Made by a program: the position numbers and the translations under genes
Shown here: in pieces, positions 1 through 13,837 of the stretch
Layout of the letters: the number at the start of each line of letters is the position of its first letter
Numbering within the stretch: position 1 is the first letter of the stretch
Origin: Rhabdornis inornatus
Taxonomy: Eukaryota > Chordata > Aves > Passeriformes > Rhabdornithidae
Direction: 5' to 3'
DNA length: 64,000 bases
Assembly (NCBI GenBank): GCA_013397075.1
Contig: VWZS01003516.1
Span: 2,046,001 to 2,110,000, forward strand
The notes under the pieces: generated by a model
Told to the model about the DNA's origin: nothing
The model's input: only the letters and a program-made list of their open reading frames with translations
The model's database searches: none

Positions 1-913
1 TCAGTGAGTCTCAAGTTCTTCATCAGCTCCATATTGTAGAGTCCAGTCTACCCCATGCTCTTCCCTGCCTCATCCCCATTCTTAGGATGTTTGTAAAGAG
101 CAGCTTTATGCCAGCAAGACCCAAGGATGGTGTCAGCAGCCCAGGATGTATCCCCCAGGAAACCTCCAGCCACACTCGTGACATTGCGTGAGCACAAGTC
201 ATGTGGCTGAAACTCAGTTCTGGGCACAATTGCCTGAAAACACTCCTGCTGTCATTTAAAGATCAGAAGTCATAGTTAGGCCTATTTAAAACTGAAAATA
301 TCAAACTCAGTTCTCATTCCCATAATCTCCTGCCTGCTGTCTCTTCAGTCTTGTTTGAAAAGCCTGTGGGGGCGGTGGGAGGGGTGGAAAGTGATTTGGG
401 AGCCTTTCATCCATAAAATCATGAGATACGGCTGGCTTTTTAGTGCAGCATTTCACAGCACATGGCACAGTAACATCTTGAGATTCCTGGCACAAAGAAA
501 CAAGGTTTGAGATTACATATATATATATATATTTAATAGCAATGACGCAAAGGCAGATGGTTCTCAAAGCAAAGACTTAAATCTAAATATTCCCTTTGAA
601 GGGTCCTGCTACCAGAAACTCAACGGGGGGAGAAGCAAAACACTCCTTGCTACAGCAACAGGGCCACATTGCCTTCTAAAACTTAGCATTTCGCCCTGGA
701 GATCTCCACTTCTTTCAATGAGATTAGTCTCACAAACGAGGGAAGAATTGGAAAGGTTAGATTTTTCTTTGGGATTTGGGGAGTTTTATTTTAGCTGTGG
801 GAAACAGAGACAATACAGAACATAATGAGCAGATTAGCAACTAAATCAAATCAAATCATCAGCAGAAAAGCAAGGCCTGGATAATGCAGTGGGGGTGCAT
901 GCCAGCTGCTTAC
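1..913 (-). other. Start of the next intron (downstream of the coding exon)
   Basis: This sequence follows the GTAAGC donor at 913 in the minus direction. It is ordinary AT-rich intronic DNA with an (AT)8 run at 517-532. I see no exon, transposon or RNA gene in it. The next coding exon should lie outside the window to the left. Confidence 0.5.
517..532. repeat. (AT)8 dinucleotide microsatellite
   Basis: Sixteen bases of uninterrupted AT alternation in intronic sequence. A simple repeat with no visible link to a feature. Confidence 0.9.
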
Positions 914-1469
914 CTGCACGGTGTGCTGTGCCATTAGCAGCACTCGAGGAGCCACCCAAGCTGAGGCTGTGCTCATGACCTCCCATCCTCACGGGGGGCT
1001 CACCTTCTTCCTCAGCGATGGGAGGAAGCCGATCAAGAGGCTGGAGGTCTTCACCCATCCAGTGGGATCCATTGGCTGTCAAGGACCTGCTGCTTTCAAT
1101 GCACTGCTCTGGCAAGGTGCTGGGATTTTTAAGCTGTTTTTGCCTCTCTGAGCCCACGTCAGAACCACGAGGGAGGTTTTGTGAAGCAAGATGAGGGCCT
1201 CCAATGTAGCTGTCTTCTCTAGGATAGAAATAGTCCTCATCCCAAAGGTCCAGGTCTCGTTCATCATCTGATTGCTCAGAATAATCCTCATAAACTCCTC
1301 CATTATTCTCCAAGTCCTGGGTCCTCTCTTCTTCTGGCTTACGACCCACTCCACTCAAATTCAGCAGAGAGGCAGATATGGAGTCTCCTGCTTGTTGGAT
1401 TGCTTCGTATATTTGAGACATCCAAGAAGACAGTGGCTGGAGGAAATTCTGAGCAGCCTCAGAAGCCAT
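914..1469 (-). CDS. Coding exon of an unidentified vertebrate gene (N-terminal part; second exon in the proposed model)
   Basis: Seen: an open minus-strand exon of 185 codons plus one base, ending at 914 in a strong donor (GCAG then GTAAGC at 913-908). The ATG at 1469 has strong Kozak context (AAACATGG), and an in-frame TGA lies upstream beyond 1489. From this Met, residues 8-40 form a hydrophobic/amphipathic stretch (FLQPLSSW, IYEAIQQAG, SISASLLNLS). Residues 45-86 are strongly acidic with many Tyr/Trp (YEDYSEQSDDE, DLWDEDYFY). Residues 100-185 are Ser/Pro/Gly-rich with an acidic LPPIAEEEGE segment. No signal peptide, membrane helix, zinc site or catalytic motif is visible, so this looks like a disordered cytosolic N-terminus ahead of domains encoded off-window to the left. 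Exon end is phase 1. Coding may extend upstream to 1477 or 1489 if spliced to exon 1. The family is not recognised; a synaptotagmin-16-like protein is a guess only. Long coherent composition, donor and Kozak site together make a real exon likely. Confidence 0.75.
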
Positions 1470-2105
1470 GTTTAACACTATGCCAGTGTCTGGTGATCAG
1501 TTGTTCAGCTTTGCCAGCATGTCACTTATAATTCAGGGAGCTACAGAATAAGCACCACAAGAAATTACTGTAAATTGCTTGTCCATCAACACCTGTCGAC
1601 ACACTATCTATGTAAGACATCTAGAACTGAGAGGGGGAAATGGAAAAAGCACTTCTACCCATTGAGAATACCACCAGAAATCCAGAAATGATGGACAAAT
1701 TGCACATATTCCTGCAGAGATTGAGAAAGCTTTTATTCAATTGCTAAACCTTAGATAAAAATAAGAACACAGAACCTTGGAACACAAGTAACTTTTTGAA
1801 GCGCGCTCACTCTGGTTACAGCTATCAACAGACCTGGGGGAAAAAAGGGTACAAAACAACCTGCAATCAAAATTCTCAAATAACCTCCTGGCCCCAATAT
1901 CCTTAGCATTAGCATGAGCAGGTGAGAAAACTGAAGGTAGGTGAATTTGTGGAGGATTATGTTTTGAATGCTGAAAATGAGAGGCCTAAAGCTTGCAGTA
2001 GCAGCCCATGCAGATAAGTATCTCAAATTATTTGCTCCAGAAGAAAAGCTATGAAGAAACTCTCTCTGCCCATAGCCCAGAGCTGTTTTGCCATTCACAG
2101 AAAAG

Positions 2106-2143
<38 letters not shown>
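2106..2143. repeat. Poly(A) tract of 38 bases
   Basis: Thirty-eight consecutive A residues, preceded by AAAAG. Nothing upstream resembles a retrotransposed gene or SINE, and avian CR1 elements do not end in poly(A). It is therefore best described as an expanded homopolymer in intron 1. Its exact length is likely uncertain in the assembly. Confidence 0.95.
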
Positions 2144-2144
<1 letters not shown>

Positions 2145-5100
2145 CCAAACAGAGGAGGTGCAATATTATAGGTACAAAATTACTGGGAACAGAAGCAAGT
2201 TAACAAAAGCACTGGTGTCATCTCAATATGATGCTTTCTCAAAATTCATCTAAACTCTAAATAAAAACATAACTTGCAGAAAGTTAACATGCCTTTTTGC
2301 CCGATATACATCTTCCCACATTATCACAAGACAGATATTCTTTTAGGAACTCGGAGAAGGAGAAACCTACGAATAGGATGATGGGTTTAGGAAGAAAGAA
2401 TTAAATATGTGCAGATTTTAGACTTAAAGACAACTAAAAAGAAGCTTCAAAATTAATATAAATGTCTTGCTTCATTGAGAGGTCTAAAAGTAACCAAAGT
2501 ATAAAAGGGTAACTACAGTGTAACAGCAGGAAAATAAGCTCAACAGCAATGTTTATTACCTTGTGAAATGATCTCCAGAGAAATGTAGCGGGAATCTCAG
2601 TGTCATGGATCTTTAAATGGAGGACAGACTAAGGAGATCCCACTTTGCTTGGTGAACAGCTCTTGTGGACATGAGATCAGTGACTTAAGAGGACTTTAAC
2701 TTTTAAAACACCTGTGCCAAATGATTTTGTTCAGTGGTGTTGATTTATGCTGCAGACACTTCCAACAGCTTTATTGTCATCTTCAGTGTGTGCTAAGAAT
2801 TGCAGCCCTAACAAGGGCAGTAAATGAACATGGGTTACTGAAGGCATTTTAAAAGCTGTGGCTGTCACAAACTCCCAGGGCTCAGGGCACACACTGTTCC
2901 AGCATCTGTCTGGCAGCCTCCAGCCCTCAGCTCAGCCCTGGGACCCAGGTAAAGCTCTCTGCCATTAAATCTTTGGAAAAGAACAGGCAGTGCCACAGCC
3001 TCACCTCCCAGGTGAGCTGTTCCCTTCACTGACTCTCCTCTTTCCAACCCTGCCCTTGGCAAAGCCTCTCTGCTTTGTGCAACTGATTTTCTCATAGACC
3101 AAAAGAGATTACAGGCTCCAAACAACCCATTTGCAGCATAATGTGGATTGGCTACTGGTAAATCACAGAGAAGGCACTGGGGAGAGATGGCACTTCTAAC
3201 AGTGAGATTCTCCCAGGCATGGAAAGAGATAAACTCTGGTGAGTAAGTGGTAGATACTGGGTACATTTTTAACCTGTCCTTTATTTACAGGCAAGAGCAA
3301 ATGAATCTCTGGTTTATGATGAAAGGAGAACTTCACAGTGCTCTCTCTCTGTCTCAGCAGCAAGATCCATGGCAGCAGTAGCCCTCAGAGGGATGCAGGC
3401 ATCCAGAAGTGATACCTAACTGATGGAGATAAAACATATGGGTGCTGAAACGAAGTGCTGCTCTGTTATAAAAATCAACAGAACATAGCCTTGTGATATT
3501 TGCATAGGGAATAATTAGCTCCTCTTGTTATTAGATTTTGGAGCTAACACCTGATGGGTCCAACAGAGCTATCCCACTTCTGGATGCTGTGGCTGGCTGT
3601 ACCACGCTCAGGCAAACATCACAGACTGACACAGGGAGGTTGGTACCACAACCAAAAAGATGGAGGGAGTTTTCAAGGCAGGATTTTGCTTCCGTAAGGG
3701 AAGTGAAGCAGTGATCTACAGCCACCTGCAGAGCTTGGATGTGGTCACTCAGTCATCTGAAGCAGCAAATAAAACTTGAACGTGAACTTCCATGTACCAA
3801 GCAGTTGCCTGTAGACTGGGGGAGAACATGACACATACACATGTATACACATGCACAGCTCTGCCCAAGACCGGGAAATTTGTCTGGATTGAATCCTAGG
3901 AACCCCAACAAGTGGTTTGATTTCAGTTCATCCACAATAGACAGACACTGATTTGTATTTCACCAAAAAAATCTTTGCAGTAACACATGCAACTTGCAAC
4001 ATAATCATGCAACTCTACATAGTCTCTAGAGACAAAACCAATGTCTTTTACAGACAAAAACAATGTCTCTTTCCAATGTCTTTTGTCTGTTTCACCTTTG
4101 CTTTGCTTTTCCTACCATCCTCTTGGTAAAGACTCCCCAGTCAGTGCTAGGCTGAACAACTGGAGTTCAACTGAATTCTAAATGGTTTATTTTTGTTCTT
4201 GCAGCAGATGGATAAAACGTGTAACAAGCTGCAGACAAGTTTAGGCGGGCAACGATTTTACAAATTCACCAGAGGATCAAAGGGGGCTGAGCTGTGTTAC
4301 AGGCTTGCTGTTTCCCAGGAGCTCTCTCCATTAATTAGGAGACACTGCTCTAACAGCGTGTTTATGATATATTTCACAACATGGCCTTTTCAACATAACG
4401 GATTTTTACTTTTGATTTCTCCAACAGTTTTGACTTGCATTAGAAGAAAAAAAAAAAGCCTAAAAGAACTGAGAAAAGCATAAAATGTGTGGGGAATAAA
4501 AAAAAATCCATTTCTTTTTAAAAGTATTCATCAAACAAGAGAGAGGAAAAAAGCCGTTTAGCAAATTTACTTCAAGTTCCATCTTCTAAAACCACCCATA
4601 AGAATTTTCACACCAAATCACATGCTAAACTCAAAGTAGTTAGGGTTTTTTTTTTCCACTCCTGGAAAATCAGATAGCTAAAAGGATCAATGTTAAGCTT
4701 CTCACAGAAACCATCATAACCTTTACTACAATCTATATTCCCTTGTCTTGATAGGATCATTATTCCAGAGTAGCATTCCCATTGAGAGGTGCAATTATTG
4801 TATTGCTAAAAAAAGTAGACTATTACCAGAATTTGAAACACAACCACAGTGCAGAGGTTTGTAATATTACCAAAGTGTCTTTCAATCTTCTTGATAGGTA
4901 GGTTCCTAAAAAAAGTGCCATCAGTTGAGCATTTCTTAATGTTTCCCTTATTTGAGCTGTTGCAGAGTGTAGGCACAAACTTCCTTTTCTTCAGTCACTT
5001 TTCATGTGGCCCTTGGAAAAGTTTTCTACCAAACTCCTCCCTTAGAGGCAGAACACAGGTTGAAATTGGATTATAACCATGAGCAGGAGCTTTATTTTTG

Positions 5101-8100
5101 TGCACATCGAGGAAGAACAATGTGACTGACCCAGCACGAAGTTCTGCTCCAAGTTTAGAGGAAAAACCTAAAACAAGGTGTGAATCTAAGCTGATGCCCA
5201 GAACCTCAAGGATCTGTGCAAAAGGTAAGGCCGTTTTGCTGTTCACAGAGGGTGAAATAAAGAAGGCTTGGAGAGAAGATTTTTTGAGCTACTGAAAACT
5301 GTAATGAGCCTGATCCTCCTTTCAGACTAGAACCCAATTAAAATACATGTTTAAACTAGCAGAGGGTAGATTAGAAATGTACTCAGATGAAGGCAGGCAG
5401 CAGCAACACTGGGCCAAGAAATCCTCTATCCTGGTTGTGGGAACAATCTGGACTCTGCTCCTCTGGCAGTTGCCAGAATTGTATCTGACAAGATGCTTGC
5501 AAAGCCCTTGCACTCTCACCAAACATTACTATGATGGAAATGTATTTCCAGCTGAAATTGTCATAGTGCCAAGCCCAGCCTGAAACTGTTCAGAGGGTTG
5601 GAGCCTCTTGCAGAAGTGTTATATGAGGTAAGTTCACAGACAGTGCCCAAGGTTCACATCAGCTGTGAGCATCACTACTGACCAGGCTTCCCTAAGGTAA
5701 AAACAAAACACAGATACAGAACATCTGGTACCTTTTTGGCATATTTTGTGCTATAAAACTGCTATTTGTGTGGTTGAATTTAACACACACAAAAAAAGAG
5801 GATACAGAGGCACTTTCCAAGTGATTATGTGCTCTGTGATAATAGTTTTCAGCTGGTGAATCAGAAACTCCAGGGCACTGAAGGAAAATCTAATGGTTTA
5901 TGCCAATAAATTAGGCACATCTCATTGGAAACACTCATGGGTTACAAATCAACACAACAATAAACCCACTGCTGCAGAGCATTGGTCCTGCAAGGCCCAG
6001 AATGGTGAAGAGAAAACAAAGATGAGCTCAGGCAGACAGCAATGTACCCGGCTGCACGGGGCTCAGCCCACGCACAGGAAGCCTGCAGACTTATTTCTCA
6101 CTCCAAAATCATCTCATGTCTTTGCAGGCAGCTCGCTACTGATGCTGTGCCAAATTAGTTGTAAAAATTGATACTCAAATGACAAAAGTGGTTTTGATCA
6201 GGATATTTAGCCCCATGTTGTCTCCTACTTTCTTTTCATTCCTTTGTTCATGCTCTCCTTTTGTCAATAACAATGGCAAAAAAATTACTGATCTTCTCTG
6301 CTTCAGTGGGATGGGGAGAAGAGGAAAGAGGTAGAAGAAAAAAAGGAATTATGCAAATGTGACATTTATGGTTCAAAATTGTGGAGCTTTTTTCAAAAAA
6401 CCCAGGTCTCTCCATCATGCAGAGTATGTGATGACAAATTCAAGCAAAAAAAAAAATGTTCTTGGAAGACCAGTATTCAAATATTGTGCTCAGAAGCTCC
6501 AACAGCAACAGGGCTGAGGAGCTGATGGTGATTTCCTATACTGACCTCTTCATAACTCTGTTTTTGCCTAGACTGTAAGAACTACTGAAATCAGAGGTGT
6601 GTTCATCTCATGTAAGTCCGGAGCATCCAGAAAGCAGAGGATCTATGAATGCACAGACGGATATTATTGCCACCAAAATATTAATATAAAACCAGGGGGA
6701 ATTTTCAGGAGAGAGAAAATGGCAACACTTCCCTGGCCATAATATTTGGGTTGAATATTCAGGCAAGCCAGATTCTGACTTGGCACTAGTGTTAAATCCA
6801 GAGTCACTTCACTGAAGGCAGTCACATCCTTCAAATCAAAATAAAGCCCTTTGCACTTAAAGAGCTACTTGTCACCAGAGGCACAAAAAAGCCCCTAATG
6901 TTCCATGCCAAATGGTTGTACAAAAAGCAGCAATGAATAACTTCATTTATACTTCTCCAGCCGAGGGTTACATAAAGTGCATAAAGAAATTCACAAATCA
7001 CTGGAGTATTAGGAGAGTGGTGTTAGTAGTGGCAACTGTGCTCTTTCAGGCTGAAAGAGTGAGAAACATCTGTAATTACTGGATTAGGGGAATGAATGAA
7101 GAAACCTGCAGTCAGAAATTACAGAAAGTTCTGTAATTGAGCTGCTGCCATTTGTCAGTTTGCACGAAGGCAGAATAGCCAAAAGGAACTGACAAGTTCA
7201 AAAGGCTGGAGAAACACCAGTTTGCACCACCAGTCCACCCCACCCACCTGTGCTGTCACACTGTTCCCCAGGGCACACCCCATAGACTCCCCTGCAATTG
7301 TGCTACCCAGTCTGCAGCAAGTGAACAAACCAGGGTCAATCAGAGCAATTACTTGCATGGAAATCAGCAGTGGGAGAGCATGTCTAGCTGTTTCACAAAA
7401 TGAAGTAATTTTAGAAACATTCAGAGGAGTCACCCAGTTCCCGTTACTCCTTCCCCCACGCACACACTCCATCCTCACAGAGCCTGTGGGAATTGCTCTG
7501 TGTGGACCACCAAGAGCAGTGCAGACAGTGCTTTTTGGGAGACAAAAACGCTGTGGAAGATTCCTGGTGATCCATCTTTGTGTGCACACATGGCTGAGTC
7601 TGTGGCTCCCGTCTCCTCTCCTTTCTAAGTCAAGCACCAGTCCAGCCAGAAATGCTGGGAGGCTGAGGGGTCACTGGGAAAACCAGACCTAGACTCAAAG
7701 GATTTAAAGGAATTTGGAGCCACAGGTCTGAGCAGGCAGTTGTCCCTCCTGACTTAGGACTGCTCCCTCAGCTACTCTAACCCTTCATTTAACTCAGCTT
7801 GTTGCAAACCAGGCTCTCCAACACCTAGGGCAGGCATCAGTAGCAGCAATCACACTGTCCTATGGCCAGTCACTCTTCCTACTGCCTCTATTGAAGCAGT
7901 TGAGAGAAAAAGCAATTTAGAAGAGCAGATTCTTCTGGGCACTGAGAAACTTTCCTTTCACAAGGTTCTCCCCTTCTTGCCACTGGTTGGTCAAGGAATC
8001 TGAGCTGCAAACCTCAGCTGGGTGACAGAAACAACCTCAGGCTCGCTCTCAATCTTCCCTTGCCAAGGACAGTGGAATTACTGGGTACTCAGCATCAGAG

Positions 8101-11100
8101 TTAAAAGGACCAACCACTACTCTACTTCTTTGGAGAAGTACACCCCTGGGTTTTCCACAGCTTTGGAGGAGGCCAGACTGGTGCTGTCACACTCCCCCAC
8201 ATTTCTTATTTCTAAACATGAATCTCTGCCTCTGCTGCATGTGACAGTCCCACTCACTGCATGTGATGGGTCCCCAAGGCTCAGGGCAGCACCGGCAATG
8301 AAAGGCAGCACCCAGGCAGCACTGCTAACATTCCAGCCCTTGGTGAGTGCTTGAGGTGTTGATGCTTTCTTTAAAGCCTTGGCTATGGGAGATGAGTGGT
8401 TTATGTAAGAACTGCATCTCCATTTATTTATTTTAAGTGTGCAGCTAACCCCAGAGGCTGGAACAGTGGCTGTGCAGAACAGCTTGAGAACATGAACTGA
8501 AAGTGCTCTTGAGGCTGATAAAACAGAAGGAAAAATGGATTTAAAAAAATCTTCCTTCAAGCCTCATCATACTTACGCTGTTTACACACATCAAGAGTAC
8601 ATCTTTAACAAGTGTTCAAGGCAAGGCACAACTGGAATATTTCCATATAAAGCACAGTGTACTAAGCTACAATTTCTTTCCCAGTTTCAAGTTGCATCAT
8701 TATGAAAAGATTACAGTGTAGAACAAAGAGGACCCTTCACTCCCTTGAGCCACAGCCCTGAAGCATATAGCTGGTTACAGCTCTTTACACAAAAGTTTGC
8801 CCAGCATTGTCACACATACCTGTGAAATTCACTTCACCCATGAAATTTTGAAGTAGAGCTCCCCAACACTACAAACACTGTGCATAGGAACATCACCACC
8901 TCCTCTTGGTCCCAAAATTCACACTACAGACGGGGACACCAAACCATCACAGCATCAAAAGGACTCACATGAGACTCACTGACTTCTCTCAAGCCTCTGC
9001 TCAAGGGAAGGTTCTCCTTCCTTGTGTGGAGGATTCAAGGGGCAATTTCTCATACACACTCTCCCAGCATCTGAAAGACCACCAGTGCTGTGAAGCACCA
9101 CTCCAGCTGACTCTAAAGGTATGGCAGCTAATCTTCCCCTCACTAAGGAGTTCTGCACATGACCTATATAAAGGCTCTACATCACTCCAGAAAGACCAGG
9201 ACTGCTTCATGCCACCACCTCTTCCTTCTGCACATGTTTGGGCATAGCCAGGCAGGCTTGATATGCTCTGTGCCACCTTCCTACCAGGTGTGTGGTTACC
9301 AGCTTCTCTACCTTTGTAGCCTGGTCTGAGATCTCCCCTGCAGTGCCAAGTGCATCCTAAATACAGGTGGCTGTGTCCAGATGAGCTCCAGCCCTCCCAG
9401 TGAAGGGACTCCTGCAGCTGGGTGAGAAGAAACCAGTGCAGCACATCTCTGCTCAAGAGATGGACTCGTAATTAAGATCTACAAACCAGTCAAGAACAGG
9501 ATCCATGGAAGCCTAAAGTACCAAAAATCTGCCAACCATTTTGTCCCAGTAATTAAGAGTCTTTGCCCTGAAGTCTCCTGAAAGATTTTCAATAAAATCT
9601 TCATTTTCACTGTGATCTTTTCTTAATCTTTGTCCCTCCTTAGAGACACAAACTGTGCAATTAAAATTAAATCGGGAACAAACCAGCCAGATGTATCCTA
9701 GAGCCATGATGATGGGAACACCTATTTCATTCTGACAGTTGCCTTGTTCTGAGGTCAGGCTCTATACAGGAAAGCAAAAACAACAACAAAAAAGAGGCTC
9801 TGACATTTTACAGTAGATTTTCTAAATGTCACCCTGCACACCTGCAAAGTAGACAGATTTGCTCATGTTTCTCTACCAACTCTCTTCTTCATTGGTAGAT
9901 AACTCAGAACTCAGCTGGATCCAAGGGCAAGAGGAGCAGCTCATGCACTGAACCATACACCCCTTCCCAGGCCACAGCCTTCATTCACCTCTGCTACTGC
10001 ATGTGGTGGTTCATGCTATAGCAGATGTCACAGTCATGCAAAATGCCTGCTCTCCTGTTTAGATAGATATGTTCTAAGCACTCTTAATTCCAGATGTGGA
10101 AAATCTTTCCCCAGTCTGAGAACTTAGAACCGGGAAGATCAACCATTAGTGGGTTGCATGTTAGAGAGCACCAGAGTCCTTGGAATCAGGATCTCCTTGC
10201 CACATGCACAGCTCAGAAGGAAAAAGCTGAAAAGAGGAAAAGTGAATGCTAACCAATGAACTACATGTTGCAATCACTCCCCATCCTGCTCCTTCCTACC
10301 CAGCAAAGCCAGATTCTGAATTTAAAGCAAACTCTTGCTTGTCAACACTCCTCTTGGGAGAGCTCCCTCACCGTGCTGGAACAGCCTTCCCTGGCTTCCC
10401 TGCCCAAGCTCAGCCTCCAGGTTTCTACATTCGCCATATGACACACTGAGTTAGCCCAGGGTTTAATATATTCCCTCATGCTGCTGTCCTTTAAAAGCAT
10501 TGGCATTTCCTACACACAGATTCCATATTGACTTTACAAGTACCAAGACACCACGGTGAAATTTAAACTAAATATAGAGGTGATATTTTTAAATAACTCT
10601 CAGCTCCAACTCGCCAAGCTGATTTTATTTGAACGGAAAAAGCAGACTCCAGCTTTAAACTTCCATTGTAATTAATGATTACAACACATTCCTCTGCCGT
10701 ATCAGATTTAGCACCTCATTAATGTATGTGGTATTTTTCTTGCATGGCACAGCTGTAGTTAAAGTTGACTTAGTGTTTCCATTATAAGCCCATGTTTTCA
10801 AAGGTTTATCACTCAGACACATGAGATTTAGTCTGAAATGAAAATTGCAGAGAGTGTCAGCTGGGAAGCAATTTCTTGTCCTTCAAAATCTGGAAGCAAC
10901 AAATACCGGGGAAAAAAAAAAAAAAACCACCAAAAAACGCAAGCCACTCTGTTTATTAATAATTCACATTTTAAAAAGCATTGCAAATACATGTTTACAT
11001 GATAGCCTGTGACAGCTCCATAGAATGTCAACACCCACACGCTCCTGGGAGATGTGTCATCTTTAAAACCGAAATAAAAGCCACATTTTTACACCACTTG

Positions 11101-13837
11101 ATGGGAGGCGAAGAGAAGGGGAAAAAGACTTAAAAATAATATCGATGAAGGAAACTTATTTAAAAAAACCCTATAGTCTTTGTTTAGAAACACTGAAGTT
11201 AGGACTTTCAGTCGAGAGGAGAGTGGGTGGGAATCATTTCAAGTACCATTTGTACTTGTACCTTTTTGGTGCCTGTCCCTGGCTCACTAGTGAATTTAGC
11301 AGGAATTAGTCCCACTGAGTTCCTACCACAGGTGGCATCCAAGCCTTCAACTGTCCATGAGTCCTGGAGTCTCAGAATACGACCAGATCATGTTCTTTGC
11401 AACAGCCACAATGAGGCACAAGGCAAAATGAACAAAATAACCTTGTATGAGCTCTGTGTTTTGGGATTGTGTTCTTCTGCCATTAGATTTAAGACTGAAC
11501 CATTGAGAAGCAGACCTTTCAATTGGGAGGCTTCTGAAGCCTCTTCTTGGCTGACTGTCTCAGTGATTATACACTTATGACATGCACATTTACAAACAAA
11601 TACAGGAAGAAATTACCAAATTCGCAGTTGCCGACATTACCAGAACGGATGCATTTTTGATGGCTGAGAAAAATTAAAATGTTCTTTTTCTAACATAGTA
11701 AAATTCCCAGCTGTTTTTACTCCAGGACTTACAGGTTTACCCAAGACATGATGCTTCCAGAACACAACAAACACGTGGAGTGTATAATAGCTACTACAAG
11801 GAAACCAGGACAGGCATATCCTTGGTGAGCAGAAAGGCACAGTTGTTACTCTGAAACACTCACATTTTGCTCCTCACTGGATAAACAAAACACTCCCACA
11901 ACAGACAGAGCAGGGAGTGTGCTGCTTTCCCCAGTGCTGACTTTCATTTTTCAAGACGTTACTCCAGACAACAAAGATAATGGGGACTTGGTAGAAATTC
12001 CATATCCATATGATCAAATTTGGGAAGTTATTACCCAAAACCCTGCTGTTTTCCACACAAACAACCTGAGAAGCAGCCAAGTGGGTCTGTGTCTGTCCTC
12101 CCAGCAATCAAAACCTCCAGAAGACTCTGTACATCAAAGGCAGGGCAATACTGTGACACTCACCAAGGCCTTCATGAGCTCTGGATTTTTCTTTGCAGTG
12201 TTTTTTTCACCCTTGTTGTTCCAGGCATGGGAGCCCACCTCTCTCTTCACAGCAGAGCTTCTTGTTGGTGGACTGAGGGAGGACTGCAGGGGGGATGATG
12301 AAGGCTCCAACTGCAGACAAAAAACCAGAGACGTCAGGAGTAGCTAAGAACAGAAAACCAAAGCCAAAATCATTGGCACAATCAGGAAAAACTGCCTAGG
12401 GAATGATGTGGTTTAAGCACAGCTGTATCCATGGCTCTGCTTCCCAATCCTCTCTGCATAAGAGATAGAACTGAAATCCACCAGAATTTGGGCTTGGATA
12501 CAACATCCGTTTAACACATTGATCTGGTCTAAGGATGTACATCACACAGACTTGGCTCCAATTAAGGTCTTCATTTCTGTCACAGCATGAATTCCAACAC
12601 AGGAAAGACACCAACTGATTTTAGTAAACTTTTGTAGGAATGCAGAATTCCACCAACTCCAAGAGAGACACTCTCCATCTGTACTACAGCAAGGATCCAG
12701 CCAAGAAAGGGTAGTTGGCCATTAAGGTGCCCAACACCTCCTTGGCAATTTATGTATTTTCTTTAAAACAATCAGATTACACATAATGGTACTCACTAAC
12801 TTCATTACAATTACTAAGAACCAGGTTAATGTATAGCCTATGATTCTCATTCAACTGCTACTTTACCCTTAAGTAAGAAGTATATTACTGTACTCCATGA
12901 TTATCATTATTTTCTGGAGGAAAAAATATCGGCCTCCAGCTCAGATAATTCAGTTTAGCTAATCTAGTGTCAGGTTTGGCCACAGGTAATGAGCACAGTG
13001 GCTGTGCACTAGCTGATGTCCCAGCCCTGTACATCAACACCCCTATGTCAAACTGTAAAGAAACAGTCTGATTTCAATTTATCATGCTCTGCCTGTACCA
13101 CTGGGTCTGCAACAAACCACAGGCGCCAGCAAAAAGCTTTTAAAGCCATTTCACCTCTCTCACACATATCAAAATGCCAAAACAAGGGACAAACGCTACA
13201 TACATCACTTGATGTGGGTGGCAAGGGCGCATGTGTCAAAAACTTTCAGTGTCATCTGCAAAAAAAATTGGCTTGTTATTCTGGTAATTACTTCACCAGG
13301 AAGGGGTGAAGTTCAGCTGCTCAATTCAAGTCAAAGACCCCATAAAAATGAAACATCAGCAGCATCAGTGGCACACCAGGGATGCCTGTGATTACAAAGC
13401 TGCAGCTCACAGATGAGAGGAGCAGGATGGAAGGATGTAAACAGAGCCAGCCCTGCCTCTGGAACATCCAACAGGGAATTTATAAGACTTGACTCAGCAA
13501 AAGACTTGGGCTAGAAGAGCTACACTGTCCCCATTTACAGCCTTGATAGTGCAACCTATGACTGCTACCAAGGGGGTTTATAGAACTTAAATACAAGCCA
13601 ACATGTCTCAACAGGAAACAAAAATCACCAATGTATAGCAGCAGCCCACGTGCAAAACAAATGAGTGGTTGGGACTGAACCCAGAGGAATATGTGTTACA
13701 CAAACTCTGGAGGTGGCTCTGACCTTCCTCATCCCAGCTTGAGGAAGGAACAGAAATATGCACTGAATCACAGCAGCTTAAATGACAGCAAGGTGAAGTC
13801 TACCCTTTCATTGCTCTATTCTGCATGGGCACAGAAA
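2144..13837. other. Intronic stretch without recognisable gene or transposon
   Basis: About 11.7 kb of AT-rich intron. I see only short A-rich runs (for example near 10910-10926) and a small inverted repeat at 4050-4090. No splice-flanked open frame, CR1 end, LTR or structured RNA was recognised. Confidence 0.4.
4050..4090. repeat. Perfect 10-bp inverted repeat with local duplications
   Basis: ACAGACAAAA at 4050-4059 is exactly complementary to TTTTGTCTGT at 4081-4090, separated by 21 bases. The word CAATGTCT or a close variant recurs at about 4039, 4060 and 4074, so the hairpin sits in a small patch of locally duplicated sequence. Probably replication-slippage debris; no function is implied. 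Confidence 0.7.

Noticed and set aside
914..1469. Naming the gene SYT16
   Set aside because: The disordered acidic N-terminus and long first intron are compatible, but I cannot confirm the match from sequence alone and no C2 domain lies in the window, so no symbol was given.
7155..7692. Overlapping 156- and 160-codon frames on opposite strands
   Set aside because: Opposite-strand open frames in a locally GC-richer patch, with no splice signals or family resemblance; most consistent with chance.
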